From assembly GCA_017829005.1 (NCBI GenBank), contig JAGAJF010000063.1, positions 1 to 43,367 of the forward strand: DNA of 43,367 nucleotides. The letters run 5' to 3'. Below the pieces are notes generated by a model. It was not told where the DNA came from and made no database searches. It saw only the letters and a program-made list of their open reading frames with translations. Position numbers and translations under genes: made by a program. The stretch is from Oscillospiraceae bacterium (GTDB lineage: Bacteria > Bacillota > Clostridia > Oscillospirales > Ruminococcaceae). Positions 30,986 through 39,024 of the stretch are shown here, one piece after another (within the stretch, counting starts at the first letter, position 1; every line of letters starts with the position of its first letter).

Positions 30986-32280
30986 TCTTCGCTCACCTCC
31001 TGAACGGGTCTTTCGGCGTATGAGTCATTGCTCCTTATTGTGACCTCAATATCCTGAGACGTAAGCATTCTGAAAAAGTTCCGCTGAACGTCGGTGGAAG
31101 CATAGCTTGAGGTTATTCCCATTTGCAGGACATCGTTATAGGAGCAGATATTGAGCTGGATATTTCCCGTGCTTACAAATACGGAAAAGCTTCTTATCAG
31201 CCCGTCAAACTGTCGGGGCATTTTTATCCTGCCCACATTCGAGATAACGGAGGTCTCGCTTCTGACACTGATATGACGGGCAATTCTCAGAACTTTGTTC
31301 TTGAGGGGCAGAGGTGCGATGCGCACGAAGGGATTGTGCTCAAGGGCAGCAAGGCTGTTCATTCGCACAGCAAGCTTGTCCTTTGTGAGCTGCTCCTTGA
31401 ACATTTCGTTCACGCAGGAAATGATGTCCTCAAGGGAGCCGTCCCGCTTTGCAAAGCTGTATTTTACGGATATCATTCCGAAAAAATTCTTGGCTGTTTC
31501 CGATGGAAAAAACTGCCTGAGATTTACGGGGATATTTATGACCACAGGCTTTTTTCTGCTCTGCACGGACATTTCCATACTCAGCGCCTTGATATAAAGG
31601 GCGGTGAGAAATACGGTGAGAGTTGTATTATATTTATGTGCCGCCGCTATAACGCTCTGAACCGAAGCAAAGCCCTCTATTGCCGAAAGCCTGTTGTTTT
31701 CAAGTCTTTCCGACCTGAGACGGAACGCCTTTACCATTTTAGCCTTTGGCTTTTTGATAGTCTTGTCGTAATATTTTGAAAAGCTGTCCGCATTTTTCTG
31801 GGAAAATGAAGCGTCATTATCCAGCACGGGAAGCTCGTCTTCGAAAAGCTCGGCGTAGCGGTAGATGATGTATCGGTAAACGATAGTTTTAAGCAGCATA
31901 AGCGCGCCTGTGCCGTCAGCAAGTACATGGAAGACCTCAAGATTTATCCTGCTTCGGTGATAGGTTATCCTATAAAGCAGAGAACGGGAATCTTCCTCGT
32001 AAATTGCGGCGCATACGGGAGAGCTTTCCTCGGTGACAACAGGTTTCAAGTCACAGTTTTCCAGATAATACCAGAATACCCCCTTTTTCATTATCATATT
32101 GAAATTGGGATAGCTCTCCGTCGCTCTTTCGGCGGCTTTCTGCAGCAGCTCGGGGTCTATCTCATCGTTAAGCTCGCAGGAAAAACGAAACACTCTGGTA
32201 TCGGATTTTTCCACAGTGGAGGGAAATATCTTGGCAGCGTTGTCAAGACGGCTCCAGGAGGTATGTTTTTCACGTTTCAT
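30958..32280 (-). CDS. Condensation-domain-like acyltransferase (alcohol acetyltransferase / wax-ester-synthase type)
   Basis: A 440-residue protein of the chloramphenicol-acetyltransferase/condensation superfamily. The catalytic HxxxDG motif is HVLADG at about residues 117-122, within RITYHRSRINLEVFHVLADG; the second half holds the VNLRQFFPSETAKNFFG segment seen in PapA/alcohol-acetyltransferase relatives. It is expected to transfer an acyl group from an acyl-CoA or carrier to an alcohol or amine; substrates are unknown. It lies 16 bases after the alpha/beta hydrolase gene and overlaps the DUF6320 gene. Confidence 0.8.
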   Translation of the reverse strand: MKREKHTSWSRLDNAAKIFPSTVEKSDTRVFRFSCELNDEIDPELLQKAAERATESYPNFNMIMKKGVFWYYLENCDLKPVVTEESSPVCAAIYEEDSRSLLYRITYHRSRINLEVFHVLADGTGALMLLKTIVYRYIIYRYAELFEDELPVLDNDASFSQKNADSFSKYYDKTIKKPKAKMVKAFRLRSERLENNRLSAIEGFASVQSVIAAAHKYNTTLTVFLTALYIKALSMEMSVQSRKKPVVINIPVNLRQFFPSETAKNFFGMISVKYSFAKRDGSLEDIISCVNEMFKEQLTKDKLAVRMNSLAALEHNPFVRIAPLPLKNKVLRIARHISVRSETSVISNVGRIKMPRQFDGLIRSFSVFVSTGNIQLNICSYNDVLQMGITSSYASTDVQRNFFRMLTSQDIEVTIRSNDSYAERPVQEVSEECSSAENAE

Positions 32281-32296
32281 AATAGATCACCTGCTC

Positions 32297-33220
32297 TCAG
32301 TCCGTAAGGCGCAGAAAATACATTATCATACTTACCGCCTTGCGTGCGTGGGGGTTAAATTGCAGGTCGGAAGCGAAAAAGCCGTGATACGCCTTTTTTA
32401 TTCGAAATGCCATTACCCTTGCGCCGCTTTTGTAAAGTCTTTTCGCAAATGCCTCGCCCTCGTCGCGGAGGGGACATCTCTCGGCGGTTATCACAAGAGT
32501 GTCGGGCATTCCTTTAAGGCTTTTCGCCTTGAGAGGAGCCACATAGGGATCGTTTTTCTCCTCGGGGCTGTTTAAATACAGCTCAAAATATCCTCTCATA
32601 CGCTCGGCAGTGAGGATACAGCCCTCGCCGTTTTCACGGAAGGATTCATAGGGCGAATCCTCTCCGAACTCGCAGTCGGCGGCGGGGTATATAAGAATCT
32701 GCCTGCGTACTCTGAACTCTCCCCTGTCACGGGCTTTAAGGGCAACGGCAGCGGCAAGATTTCCTCCTGCACTGTCTCCTATAAGGACAATATCATTTGA
32801 CGACACGCCCCTTTTAACAGCGTATTTATGGATACGTCGTGCGGCTTCGTAGCAGTCGTTCAGACCTGCGGGATATTTATTCTCGGGAGCAAGGCGGTAA
32901 TTTACGGAAACCACATAGCTGCCCGTTATGCGTGAAAGCTGCTTGCACACCTTATGATACCTGTCGATATCGTCAATGACCCAGCCGCCTCCGTGAAAGA
33001 ATATAAGCACTCGTTTTTTGGGGCTTAGCACAGAGGGGGGATATATTCGAACGGGTATGGCTCTGCCGTCACGTGCTGTTATATCCCTGTCGTAATGACC
33101 GTCCTTGGCGGTGGCGGCGGTGCGCACAAGCAGGTGGATAAGCTCCCTGTGAAGGCGGTAGACCTTCCTGATATCGGGGGGATTTATCCTGCTGATTATA
33201 TGATCAATAAAGCTGCTCAT
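32297..33220 (-). CDS. Alpha/beta hydrolase, hormone-sensitive-lipase-type esterase
   Basis: A 307-residue serine hydrolase. The oxyanion-hole motif HGGGW (FFHGGGWVI) and nucleophile elbow GDSAGG identify the HSL (esterase family IV) group; the aspartate and histidine of the triad are likely in the region after TLVITAERCPLRDEGE and in AYHGFF. It hydrolyses carboxylic esters of small or medium acyl chains. No signal peptide, so cytoplasmic. First gene of the operon; promoter at 33256-33284. Paired with an acyltransferase, it could set or edit the acylation of a lipid or secondary metabolite. Confidence 0.88.
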   Translation of the reverse strand: MSSFIDHIISRINPPDIRKVYRLHRELIHLLVRTAATAKDGHYDRDITARDGRAIPVRIYPPSVLSPKKRVLIFFHGGGWVIDDIDRYHKVCKQLSRITGSYVVSVNYRLAPENKYPAGLNDCYEAARRIHKYAVKRGVSSNDIVLIGDSAGGNLAAAVALKARDRGEFRVRRQILIYPAADCEFGEDSPYESFRENGEGCILTAERMRGYFELYLNSPEEKNDPYVAPLKAKSLKGMPDTLVITAERCPLRDEGEAFAKRLYKSGARVMAFRIKKAYHGFFASDLQFNPHARKAVSMIMYFLRLTD

Positions 33221-33255
33221 TTTTCTTCAATGCCTTTCAGATATTCTATATTTCT

Positions 33256-33284
33256 ATTATACTATAAATCTTCCGTAAGGTCAA
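33256..33284 (-). promoter_or_regulatory. Promoter of the hydrolase-acyltransferase-DUF6320 operon
   Basis: Minus strand TTGACC (33279-33284), 17-base spacer, TATAAT (33256-33261), 35 bases before ATG 33220. Confidence 0.78.
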
Positions 33285-33338
33285 TCGTATTATGTAAACT
33301 GCTGACGTTATGACGAAAATTTACACGGGGGTAAAAAA

Positions 33339-33369
33339 TTTCCGCCGAATGTTTTTCAGACGGCGGAAA
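33339..33369 (-). terminator. Rho-independent terminator after the 174-aa membrane protein gene
   Basis: TTTCCGCCG and CGGCGGAAA form a 9-bp stem with a 13-base loop. On the minus strand it is followed by TTTTTT, about 50 bases past the stop at 33421. Confidence 0.85.
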
Positions 33370-33420
33370 CAGGTAAATCTCATTTGTAAAAAATAAATAT
33401 ACTTTGATCAGTAAATCACA

Positions 33421-33945
33421 TTATCCTCCTTTACGGTTTGGTGCCAAATCAACAAATTTTACTTTCATGCCCTCATCAAAATATAGGGAAAGATAAAATG
33501 CTCTTAAATTACCATCTAACCAGTCAATTTCTAAACCGATATAATAAGTTATTTTTGCATAAACTATTTCTTCTTTTTTTGAAATAGTCTCTTTTCTTTT
33601 GCCTTTAAATTCTACATATTCTGTTTGTACATCAATTCCATTGTCAAGCAGCAGATCATAACATTCATCATATGATTTACCGATGAGAGCTCTTGTTTTG
33701 ACTAATTTATACGCTTGCAGATACGAATCATCATCTGTTTCATCTCTTAACAAAGGATAAGGATAAAAGCAGCAAAACAAACATATTACTATTGCGCAGC
33801 ATCCTATTATTAAAAAAACAAGTCTTCTTTTTTTCATATTGGCCGCAAAACAGCGGATATGCCCTCTCAGGGAATAAGCAAGATATTCATTTTCAAGCTT
33901 GTGTCTTATACTTGTCCAGGTTTTCATATAAATATTTCGCCCCAC
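33421..33945 (-). CDS. Hypothetical single-pass membrane protein, AT-rich
   Basis: 174 residues. A basic N-terminal 37 residues precede one hydrophobic helix (LVFLIIGCCAIVICLFCCFY, about residues 41-60); an extracytoplasmic part of about 110 residues with VKTRALIGKSYDECYDLLLD follows, reminiscent of small PepSY- or lipoprotein-like sensor modules but not assignable. The start is unclear: GTG 33945, ATG 33927 or ATG 33840; none has a strong Shine-Dalgarno. Base composition is more AT-rich than neighbouring genes. It has its own terminator and an inverted repeat upstream. Confidence 0.6.
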   Translation of the reverse strand: MGRNIYMKTWTSIRHKLENEYLAYSLRGHIRCFAANMKKRRLVFLIIGCCAIVICLFCCFYPYPLLRDETDDDSYLQAYKLVKTRALIGKSYDECYDLLLDNGIDVQTEYVEFKGKRKETISKKEEIVYAKITYYIGLEIDWLDGNLRAFYLSLYFDEGMKVKFVDLAPNRKGG

Positions 33946-33980
33946 TTTATTTCACGAATGTTATTCCCCATATAAAATTA

Positions 33981-34011
33981 TTTGGTATCAATAGAAAATA
34001 CTGATACCAAA
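33981..34011 (-). promoter_or_regulatory. 10-bp perfect inverted repeat between two minus-strand genes
   Basis: TTTGGTATCA (33981-33990) and TGATACCAAA (34002-34011) are exact complements 11 bases apart. On the minus strand ATAATTTT follows, so it may be a weak terminator for the 34068-35339 gene or an operator for the 33421-33945 gene. Confidence 0.5.
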
Positions 34012-34067
34012 CAATAAAAATTAACGTTATTATGTTTATCCCCAAACATAATATTTTTGAATTTCAG

Positions 34068-35339
34068 CTATTCACTTCTCCGTCTCTGCCCAACAAGATA
34101 AGCAATGAAATTCACAAATATGAGCAGACAGGCGGTGCTTGCCGCCACAAGATACTGAACGGCATCGAGAGCCGCCGAATTAACGATAAGTCCGAAGCCT
34201 GCTGTTGCAGCAATCGAAAACGCCGAGCCCAGAAGCTCCGAAGATATCTGAGATACGGTGGAAAATCCCCCCGAAAGAGCGAAGGCTCCCGAAATTACGG
34301 ATATCATCAGTGCAGAAGCGAGGAAAATGCCGCTAAAAAGCATCATACTTTCCTCACCCAATCCGGGTATACTGAAAATATCCACATTTTCCGAAACCGA
34401 GATCTCATAATACGCAAAATCGTTCTTGGGAGTATAATCGGTATAAACGCTCCTGAAGGGGAAGGAGAAGATGAAGAAAAAGGCGATAAGGATAAAGGTG
34501 AAAATATTTAACACGCACAGGCTTTTGCTTTTTTTGCTGAACAAGGGTATCTTTTCCTCGGAAAGCTTGTCCTCCCCGCCCTTTGGGCAGCTGCCCGAAA
34601 GTCCCACAGCAAGCATACAAAGAAATGCAGTCTGAATGCAGGAAAAAGCCGAGCCTGCTCCGCTGAGTGCGGACATAACTATTGTAACCGATACCACTAC
34701 CGACGCAGCAACTCTCACGCCCGACATTTTCCCAAGTCTCTTCATAAGCTCGGGGCTGTTTGACGCACGACAGGTCTTTTTAAGAAGCTCGCTGCCCTTT
34801 GCACCCGTTGTTCTGCCCGTAATTATGTACAGTGAACATCTGAGAGAGGGTCTTGATGTGGTGACGGATATCATTGAACCCGTACAGAGCGCACAGGCAA
34901 GGGTCTCAAGGAGAGGTACGGCAATATTATCCAAATTGAAGGCTCCGCCGTCCGTAATGAAAAGCCTGGAAAGCACTACCGATATGCCTGCCAACGCGCC
35001 GAGAGAGCTTCCAAGGCTGTTAAGGTCACCAAGGCTTCCCGAAAGTCTCGGGTCAACGCTCTTTTGGTTGTCAAGCATCATTTTTCTGGAAAGCCCGTAT
35101 TTTCTGAGGGCAAAAAACTGTATCAGCCACATCGCAATGCCGATACCAGCCGCAGCGGACACCTCGGCAATGCAGGAATAGCTTTCCGAGCCGAAAAACA
35201 GGGCTGCTGCCGCCAAGATCACCGATGTCAGAGAAATAACCACATACTTGTTGCAGATAGCCCCCCAAGCCGCAGTCAATAACGAAACGAAGCCTGCGCT
35301 CTCAGTGCTTTTTGGCTCCTGCTTCGCTGAATTTATCAT
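34068..35339 (-). CDS. Polytopic membrane protein, unknown (423 aa)
   Basis: About ten hydrophobic segments with serine/glycine/alanine-rich helices (LTSVILAAAALFFGSESYS, VRVAASVVVSVTIVMSALSG, LNIFTFILIAFFFIFSFPF) and one larger extracytoplasmic loop (SVYTDYTPKNDFAYYEISVS). The middle stretch RLSGSLGDLNSLGSSLGALA suggests a transporter-like core. No family recognised and no nearby partner. Upstream GTGAGATG is a weak Shine-Dalgarno. A very good promoter (35393-35421) and a leader hairpin precede it. Confidence 0.72.
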   Translation of the reverse strand: MINSAKQEPKSTESAGFVSLLTAAWGAICNKYVVISLTSVILAAAALFFGSESYSCIAEVSAAAGIGIAMWLIQFFALRKYGLSRKMMLDNQKSVDPRLSGSLGDLNSLGSSLGALAGISVVLSRLFITDGGAFNLDNIAVPLLETLACALCTGSMISVTTSRPSLRCSLYIITGRTTGAKGSELLKKTCRASNSPELMKRLGKMSGVRVAASVVVSVTIVMSALSGAGSAFSCIQTAFLCMLAVGLSGSCPKGGEDKLSEEKIPLFSKKSKSLCVLNIFTFILIAFFFIFSFPFRSVYTDYTPKNDFAYYEISVSENVDIFSIPGLGEESMMLFSGIFLASALMISVISGAFALSGGFSTVSQISSELLGSAFSIAATAGFGLIVNSAALDAVQYLVAASTACLLIFVNFIAYLVGQRRRSE

Positions 35340-35355
35340 AAAATCATCTCACTAT

Positions 35356-35387
35356 AAAAAAATAGCGCATAAAATTTTAACTATGCG
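35356..35387 (-). promoter_or_regulatory. Hairpin plus U-tract at the 5' end of the 34068-35339 transcript
   Basis: On the minus strand CGCATA (ending at 35387) pairs with TATGCG (35366-35371), followed within two bases by TTTTTTT (35356-35362). It begins at about the expected transcription start, so it is either a 5' stabilising hairpin or an attenuator-like structure. Confidence 0.5.
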
Positions 35388-35392
35388 TAATA

Positions 35393-35421
35393 ATTATATC
35401 ATAAAAGCAGATTTTTGTCAA
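35393..35421 (-). promoter_or_regulatory. Promoter of the 423-aa membrane protein gene
   Basis: Minus strand TTGACA (35416-35421), 17-base spacer, TATAAT (35393-35398): a perfect consensus. Confidence 0.82.
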
Positions 35422-35497
35422 TGGTTTTTATGATATTACATTGAAAGAACTGTCCCCCCAAAAAAACAGTTCAATTCTTAAATTTCTGTAAACGCTA

Positions 35498-35525
35498 TTG
35501 CTTTTTTGGGAAAATGCGGTATAAT
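35498..35525 (+). promoter_or_regulatory. Promoter of yajC
   Basis: TTGCTT (35498-35503), 16-base spacer, TATAAT (35520-35525), 45 bases before ATG 35571. Confidence 0.65.
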
Positions 35526-35570
35526 TAAAGATGTATTACTATTTTTTCAAAGGAAAGGAATAACCAAAAT

Positions 35571-35939
35571 ATGTCAAATATTTATTTTATGCTTGCCAAT
35601 ACCGCAACTGCCACCGCAGATGAAGCTGCAATGACAGGTCAGCTCATATCTTCTGTGGGTATGCTCATTGTGGTAATGGTAATTTTCTATTTTATGCTTA
35701 TCCGTCCTCAGAACAAGAAGGAAAAAGAGCAGAAGAAAATGCGTGACAACATTCAGATAGGCGACGAGGTCACTACCATCGGCGGCATTGTGGGCATTGT
35801 TGTCCGCAAGAACGAGGACACCCAGACAGTTGTTATCGAAACAGGCGGCGACCGCAGCAAGATAAGAGTTAAGATCTGGGCTATCTCCGAAAATCTCACT
35901 CAGCACGATGATGTTGAGGAGCTTGGCAAGAAAAAGTAA
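35571..35939 (+). CDS. yajC: Preprotein translocase subunit YajC
   Basis: Small accessory subunit of the Sec translocon. 122 residues: one N-terminal transmembrane helix (about 22-46, SSVGMLIVVMVIFYFMLIRP), then the YajC signature RPQNKKEKEQKKMRDNIQIG and DEVTTIGGIVGIVVRKNEDT. It is longer than E. coli YajC at the N-terminus, as usual in Firmicutes. AGGAAAGGA precedes the ATG. Single-gene unit, with a promoter and a near-perfect terminator. It is not next to tgt or secDF in this window. Confidence 0.95.
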   Translation: MSNIYFMLANTATATADEAAMTGQLISSVGMLIVVMVIFYFMLIRPQNKKEKEQKKMRDNIQIGDEVTTIGGIVGIVVRKNEDTQTVVIETGGDRSKIRVKIWAISENLTQHDDVEELGKKK

Positions 35940-35951
35940 GCTTACAACTTA

Positions 35952-35996
35952 AATCGGGACTGACGATGCAGTAAACTCGTCAGTCCCGATTTTTTG
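35952..35996 (+). terminator. Rho-independent terminator of yajC
   Basis: A 15-bp perfect stem AATCGGGACTGACGA (35952-35966) with its complement (35977-35991) and a run of T. It probably also serves the convergent yqfD gene only weakly. Confidence 0.93.
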
Positions 35997-36007
35997 TATT
36001 TATAAAT

Positions 36008-37234
36008 TCAGCTTTCCGCTTTTACATCGGATTCCTTTTCAGGCTCCTTCGGCGGCTCGTATTTTGCAAATATCATCTTTTCCTCCCCTATCTCCCCCTC
36101 AAGAGTATATGTGACCGTAACCGTTACCCCGTTTTTATCGCTGTTTTTTTCTATTTCTCTGTTAATGACCTCCGCTCCCCCGTCAAGAAAATTCTGCTCG
36201 TATTTTTCTATCCTCCCCATAATATTCTGCTCCGCCTGCTCCTCTGTAAGGGTAACGCTCTGAGCCTTCATAATGCGGTAATGCCCTGTAATACGATAAA
36301 CGGGCAGGGACAGCCCCAGAAATGTGAGCTGCTCCTCTGTCTCGCTGTACTCGTAATCCCCCGAGGGAAGCTTTGCAGGACTGTAGACAAGCTTGTGTCC
36401 GAATATTTTCAGTGCCTTTGCGCTCTGCTCGCCCACGCATACCTTCTCTTCGGTCACAAGCCTTTCCGAAAATGTCATTTTCTCGGTGTATATCCCCTTT
36501 ATCTCACCTATGGAATGGACGTAAAAGCTTCGCCCGTACTTGGTATCCACAACGCCGCTGACAAGAATATCCCCCTTTCTGACCCCGTCTCCCACCATGG
36601 GAATGAGCATTCCGCTGTACAGCTTCACTCCCGTTATCTGTGCGTCATGTGTGGCAACAATGTTGCAGGGAGTGTTTTTCCGCTCCATTACGGGGGGAAG
36701 AGTTATCTCGTTTATCTCCACCGTCACCCTGCTGCCGATATGCTTTATCCCCACCCAGTCGATGTCCTTGTCCATTGCGGCGACCTGTCTTTCCACCCGT
36801 CTTAAATTGACCGAGGAAATGCTGCTGCCGATAAACACCCCCGCGTCCTCCAGATGGGATAATATCCGCTCTGTGGGGATAGTTTCATTGCCCCCCACTT
36901 CTATTATCATCACCCTGTCGCTTAAAAACGCCACCAGCCATATAGACAGACAAAAGCCTATAACAAGCCCTAACCGCCTTTTGTAGGGCTTTAGCTCCTT
37001 TGCCGCTCCCTTTTCGTCTATCATCTCGCAGGTGAGCTTATGCTTCTCCGCAAGACTTTTCAGAGCGGAAAAATCCCTCGACCCAACATATCCGTAAAGC
37101 CTGTCACCCCTCACCGAAAGTCCGAAAAATTTAAGAGGACTGTTTCTGAGGTCGTTTATGAATTTCCCGCAGTCCCTGCCCTGCTCCGAATATATGCAGA
37201 AGCCCGTTCGGCTTCGGAGCCTGTATAACCGCAT
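36008..37234 (-). CDS. yqfD: Sporulation protein YqfD
   Basis: A conserved mother-cell sporulation protein of 408 residues. The N-terminal soluble part (SPLKFFGLSVRGDRLYGYVG) is followed by one transmembrane helix (RLGLVIGFCLSIWLVAFLSD, about residues 86-105) and a large extracytoplasmic domain with VMIIEVGGNETIPTERILSH and WVGIKHIGSRVTVEINEITL, matching the YqfD family. In B. subtilis the yqfC-yqfD pair is sigma-E dependent; the precise biochemical role is unknown. It lies six bases after yqfC. Confidence 0.93.
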   Translation of the reverse strand: MRLYRLRSRTGFCIYSEQGRDCGKFINDLRNSPLKFFGLSVRGDRLYGYVGSRDFSALKSLAEKHKLTCEMIDEKGAAKELKPYKRRLGLVIGFCLSIWLVAFLSDRVMIIEVGGNETIPTERILSHLEDAGVFIGSSISSVNLRRVERQVAAMDKDIDWVGIKHIGSRVTVEINEITLPPVMERKNTPCNIVATHDAQITGVKLYSGMLIPMVGDGVRKGDILVSGVVDTKYGRSFYVHSIGEIKGIYTEKMTFSERLVTEEKVCVGEQSAKALKIFGHKLVYSPAKLPSGDYEYSETEEQLTFLGLSLPVYRITGHYRIMKAQSVTLTEEQAEQNIMGRIEKYEQNFLDGGAEVINREIEKNSDKNGVTVTVTYTLEGEIGEEKMIFAKYEPPKEPEKESDVKAES

Positions 37235-37240
37235 TTTATT

Positions 37241-37474
37241 TCACTCCTCTTTTCCGTGAAGCTCCACCGAAGTAATTTTCCCCCTGACTGCTATCCCCTC
37301 GGTATTGTAATCCGAAAGCAGCAGTCCCGTTCCCCATATCTCTATCACCATTCCCGAAAATGTTTTTACTTTCAGGTAAATGTCATTATACTCCATGATA
37401 CGACTGCAGTTTTCCACCTCAAGATAGGTATTTCCGCAAATGACGATCTGGGAGCTTCGGGGTTTAAGCTCCAT
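37241..37474 (-). CDS. yqfC: YabP/YqfC-family sporulation protein
   Basis: A 77-residue beta-rich protein (SSQIVICGNTYLEVENCSRI, then MEYNDIYLKVKTFSGMVIEI and GLLLSDYNTEGIAVRGKITS), with the family-typical final IxxVEL. Partner of YqfD during sporulation. GAAAGGACGG precedes ATG 37474. The 107-bp gap to the divergent YlbJ-like gene should carry sporulation-type promoters in both directions; I see CATAGGCGC and GCATTATATATA motifs but cannot assign them confidently to sigma-E or sigma-K. Confidence 0.92.
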   Translation of the reverse strand: MELKPRSSQIVICGNTYLEVENCSRIMEYNDIYLKVKTFSGMVIEIWGTGLLLSDYNTEGIAVRGKITSVELHGKEE

Positions 37475-37581
37475 TCACACCCGTCCTTTCCGGGGAATAT
37501 TTTTCCCTCCCCCGCATTATATATATTAAGCGCCTATGCGTTTTATGCAGACGGCAATCTGTACAAAGGACGGTATAAGAT

Positions 37582-38682
37582 GTGAAGCTTACACATAAAT
37601 TTAAGGAGCTGTGTCCCGCAGTTCCCGTGTTTTTATTTGCCGCCGCTCTCATATGGGCAGGACGTGAAGCGGCACAGGAATGTGCAAAGGCGGCGGCGCT
37701 GTGCATTTCCACCCTCATACCCTCGCTGTATGCATTCACCGCCGCCTCAAAGCTGCTTATTGAAACGGATACATATAGGCTCATAGGGAGACCCTTTTCC
37801 CTTTTTTCAAGATATATCTTCCGAATGCCCGAAGAGTTTTTCCCCGTATTTGTCATAAGCCAGCTTGCGGGATATCCCATCGGGGCGGCGCTAATAAGCA
37901 GTATGCTTGAAAGCGGTCGTATCACAAGGGCACAGGCGGAAGTGTTTTTATGCTTCTGCATTGCCCCGGGACCTGCATATATTATGGCAATATCCTCCAT
38001 TGCGGCTCCCGACAGCAAAGGAGCATGGATATCCGTAATGCTCGCCGTTACGGGGACAAACCTGCTTGCCGCCCTTTTGTCCGCACCCTTTCGCCCCCTG
38101 CCCGAGAAATTCACAGAAAAGATTCGACCGAAGCTCTCGGCGGAGGATATCACAGGAGCCGCACGCTCTGCCGCAGATAGTATGACTATGATATGCGGCA
38201 TGGTGCTTATTATGGCGGCTCTTATGGGGATATTTTCAAAGGCAGGGCTGCTTTCGGGCATATCGGTGCTGATATCACGTATGACGGTTGTCCACCCTGC
38301 TCAAATTTATCCCTTTGTGCGGTCATTTTTCGAGATAAGTAATTTAAGCGGAGTATTCGGTGACCCCACCGAGCTTCTGCCCCTTACCGCCGCAATGCTC
38401 TGCTTTGGCGGACTGTGCGTTCATATGCAGATAAAGGCGGTATGCAAGGGCTTCTCGCCCCTCAAAGCGCTGATATGCCGTATTCCCTGCTCCCTTGCCG
38501 CATTTATCATATGCCAAAGGCTTATCCCGAAATTCTATACAGTAAGCGTAATATCTGTAAGCGCACCCGTAAGTGACGAGATCAGATTTAGTGATTTCTC
38601 ACCAATGCTCTCGATAATTTTGTTGATAATGACGATTTTGATATTATCGCAAAAAAATATAGCCAAACCCGAAAAAATGTGA
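37582..38682 (+). CDS. Sporulation integral membrane protein, YlbJ/SpoVV-like
   Basis: A 366-residue polytopic membrane protein of the nucleoside-recognition (Gate) type: CISTLIPSLYAFTAASKLLI, FVISQLAGYPIGAALISSML, FCIAPGPAYIMAISSI and a second repeat with TMICGMVLIMAALMGIFSK. YlbJ of B. subtilis (SpoVV) is required for movement of dipicolinic acid from the mother cell into the forespore. It starts at GTG 37582 with AAAGGACGG upstream. Divergent from yqfC-yqfD, which fits a shared sporulation role. Confidence 0.82.
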   Translation: MKLTHKFKELCPAVPVFLFAAALIWAGREAAQECAKAAALCISTLIPSLYAFTAASKLLIETDTYRLIGRPFSLFSRYIFRMPEEFFPVFVISQLAGYPIGAALISSMLESGRITRAQAEVFLCFCIAPGPAYIMAISSIAAPDSKGAWISVMLAVTGTNLLAALLSAPFRPLPEKFTEKIRPKLSAEDITGAARSAADSMTMICGMVLIMAALMGIFSKAGLLSGISVLISRMTVVHPAQIYPFVRSFFEISNLSGVFGDPTELLPLTAAMLCFGGLCVHMQIKAVCKGFSPLKALICRIPCSLAAFIICQRLIPKFYTVSVISVSAPVSDEIRFSDFSPMLSIILLIMTILILSQKNIAKPEKM

Positions 38683-38688
38683 TATAAT
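38683..38688 (+). promoter_or_regulatory. -10 element for the small Cys protein gene
   Basis: TATAAT immediately after the YlbJ-like stop codon, 42 bases before ATG 38730. The -35 is not clear. Confidence 0.5.
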
Positions 38689-38729
38689 ATAAAAAAGATG
38701 TATCTTGCTACGCAGAAAGGAATGTTTAT

Positions 38730-38939
38730 ATGGCAAAGAAGAAATACTTCGGAAACGATATTGAGCCTCAGTGCCAGTACTGCGCTTTCGGAACAAGAGC
38801 TAAGGACGGCGGCAAGGTTCTCTGCGAAAAAAGAGGTCTTGTTAACGGAGACGCTTCCTGCAATAAATTTTCGTATTCTCCCTTAAAGAGGATCCCTGTA
38901 AAGCAGCTCCATATTCCGGGCAACTTTGATGATGAGTAA
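38730..38939 (+). CDS. Small cysteine-containing protein (69 aa)
   Basis: A compact soluble protein with four cysteines (CQYCAFG near residue 15, then VLCEKRGLVN and ASCNKF), suggesting a small zinc ribbon or Fe-S site, followed by a basic tail SYSPLKRIPVKQLHIPG. I believe such proteins are common in Ruminococcaceae, but no function is known to me. GAAAGGAATG precedes the ATG, and a terminator at 38967 makes it a single-gene unit. Confidence 0.8.
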   Translation: MAKKKYFGNDIEPQCQYCAFGTRAKDGGKVLCEKRGLVNGDASCNKFSYSPLKRIPVKQLHIPGNFDDE

Positions 38940-38966
38940 TACTCCGAATACATAAGTGTCTCTATG

Positions 38967-38993
38967 TGCCGACAATCCGTCGGCATATTTTTT
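38967..38993 (+). terminator. Rho-independent terminator after the small Cys protein
   Basis: TGCCGAC (38967-38973) and GTCGGCA (38979-38985) with a 5-base loop, followed by TATTTTTTC. Confidence 0.85.
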
Positions 38994-39024
38994 CGGGAAA
39001 AATTTTGATTTTAATGGTGGTCTT

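Noticed and set aside
38956-39024. An extended N-terminus for the FNT channel
   Set aside because: It would start before the terminator hairpin at 38967-38985; ATG 39025 has a Shine-Dalgarno and a standard N-terminus.
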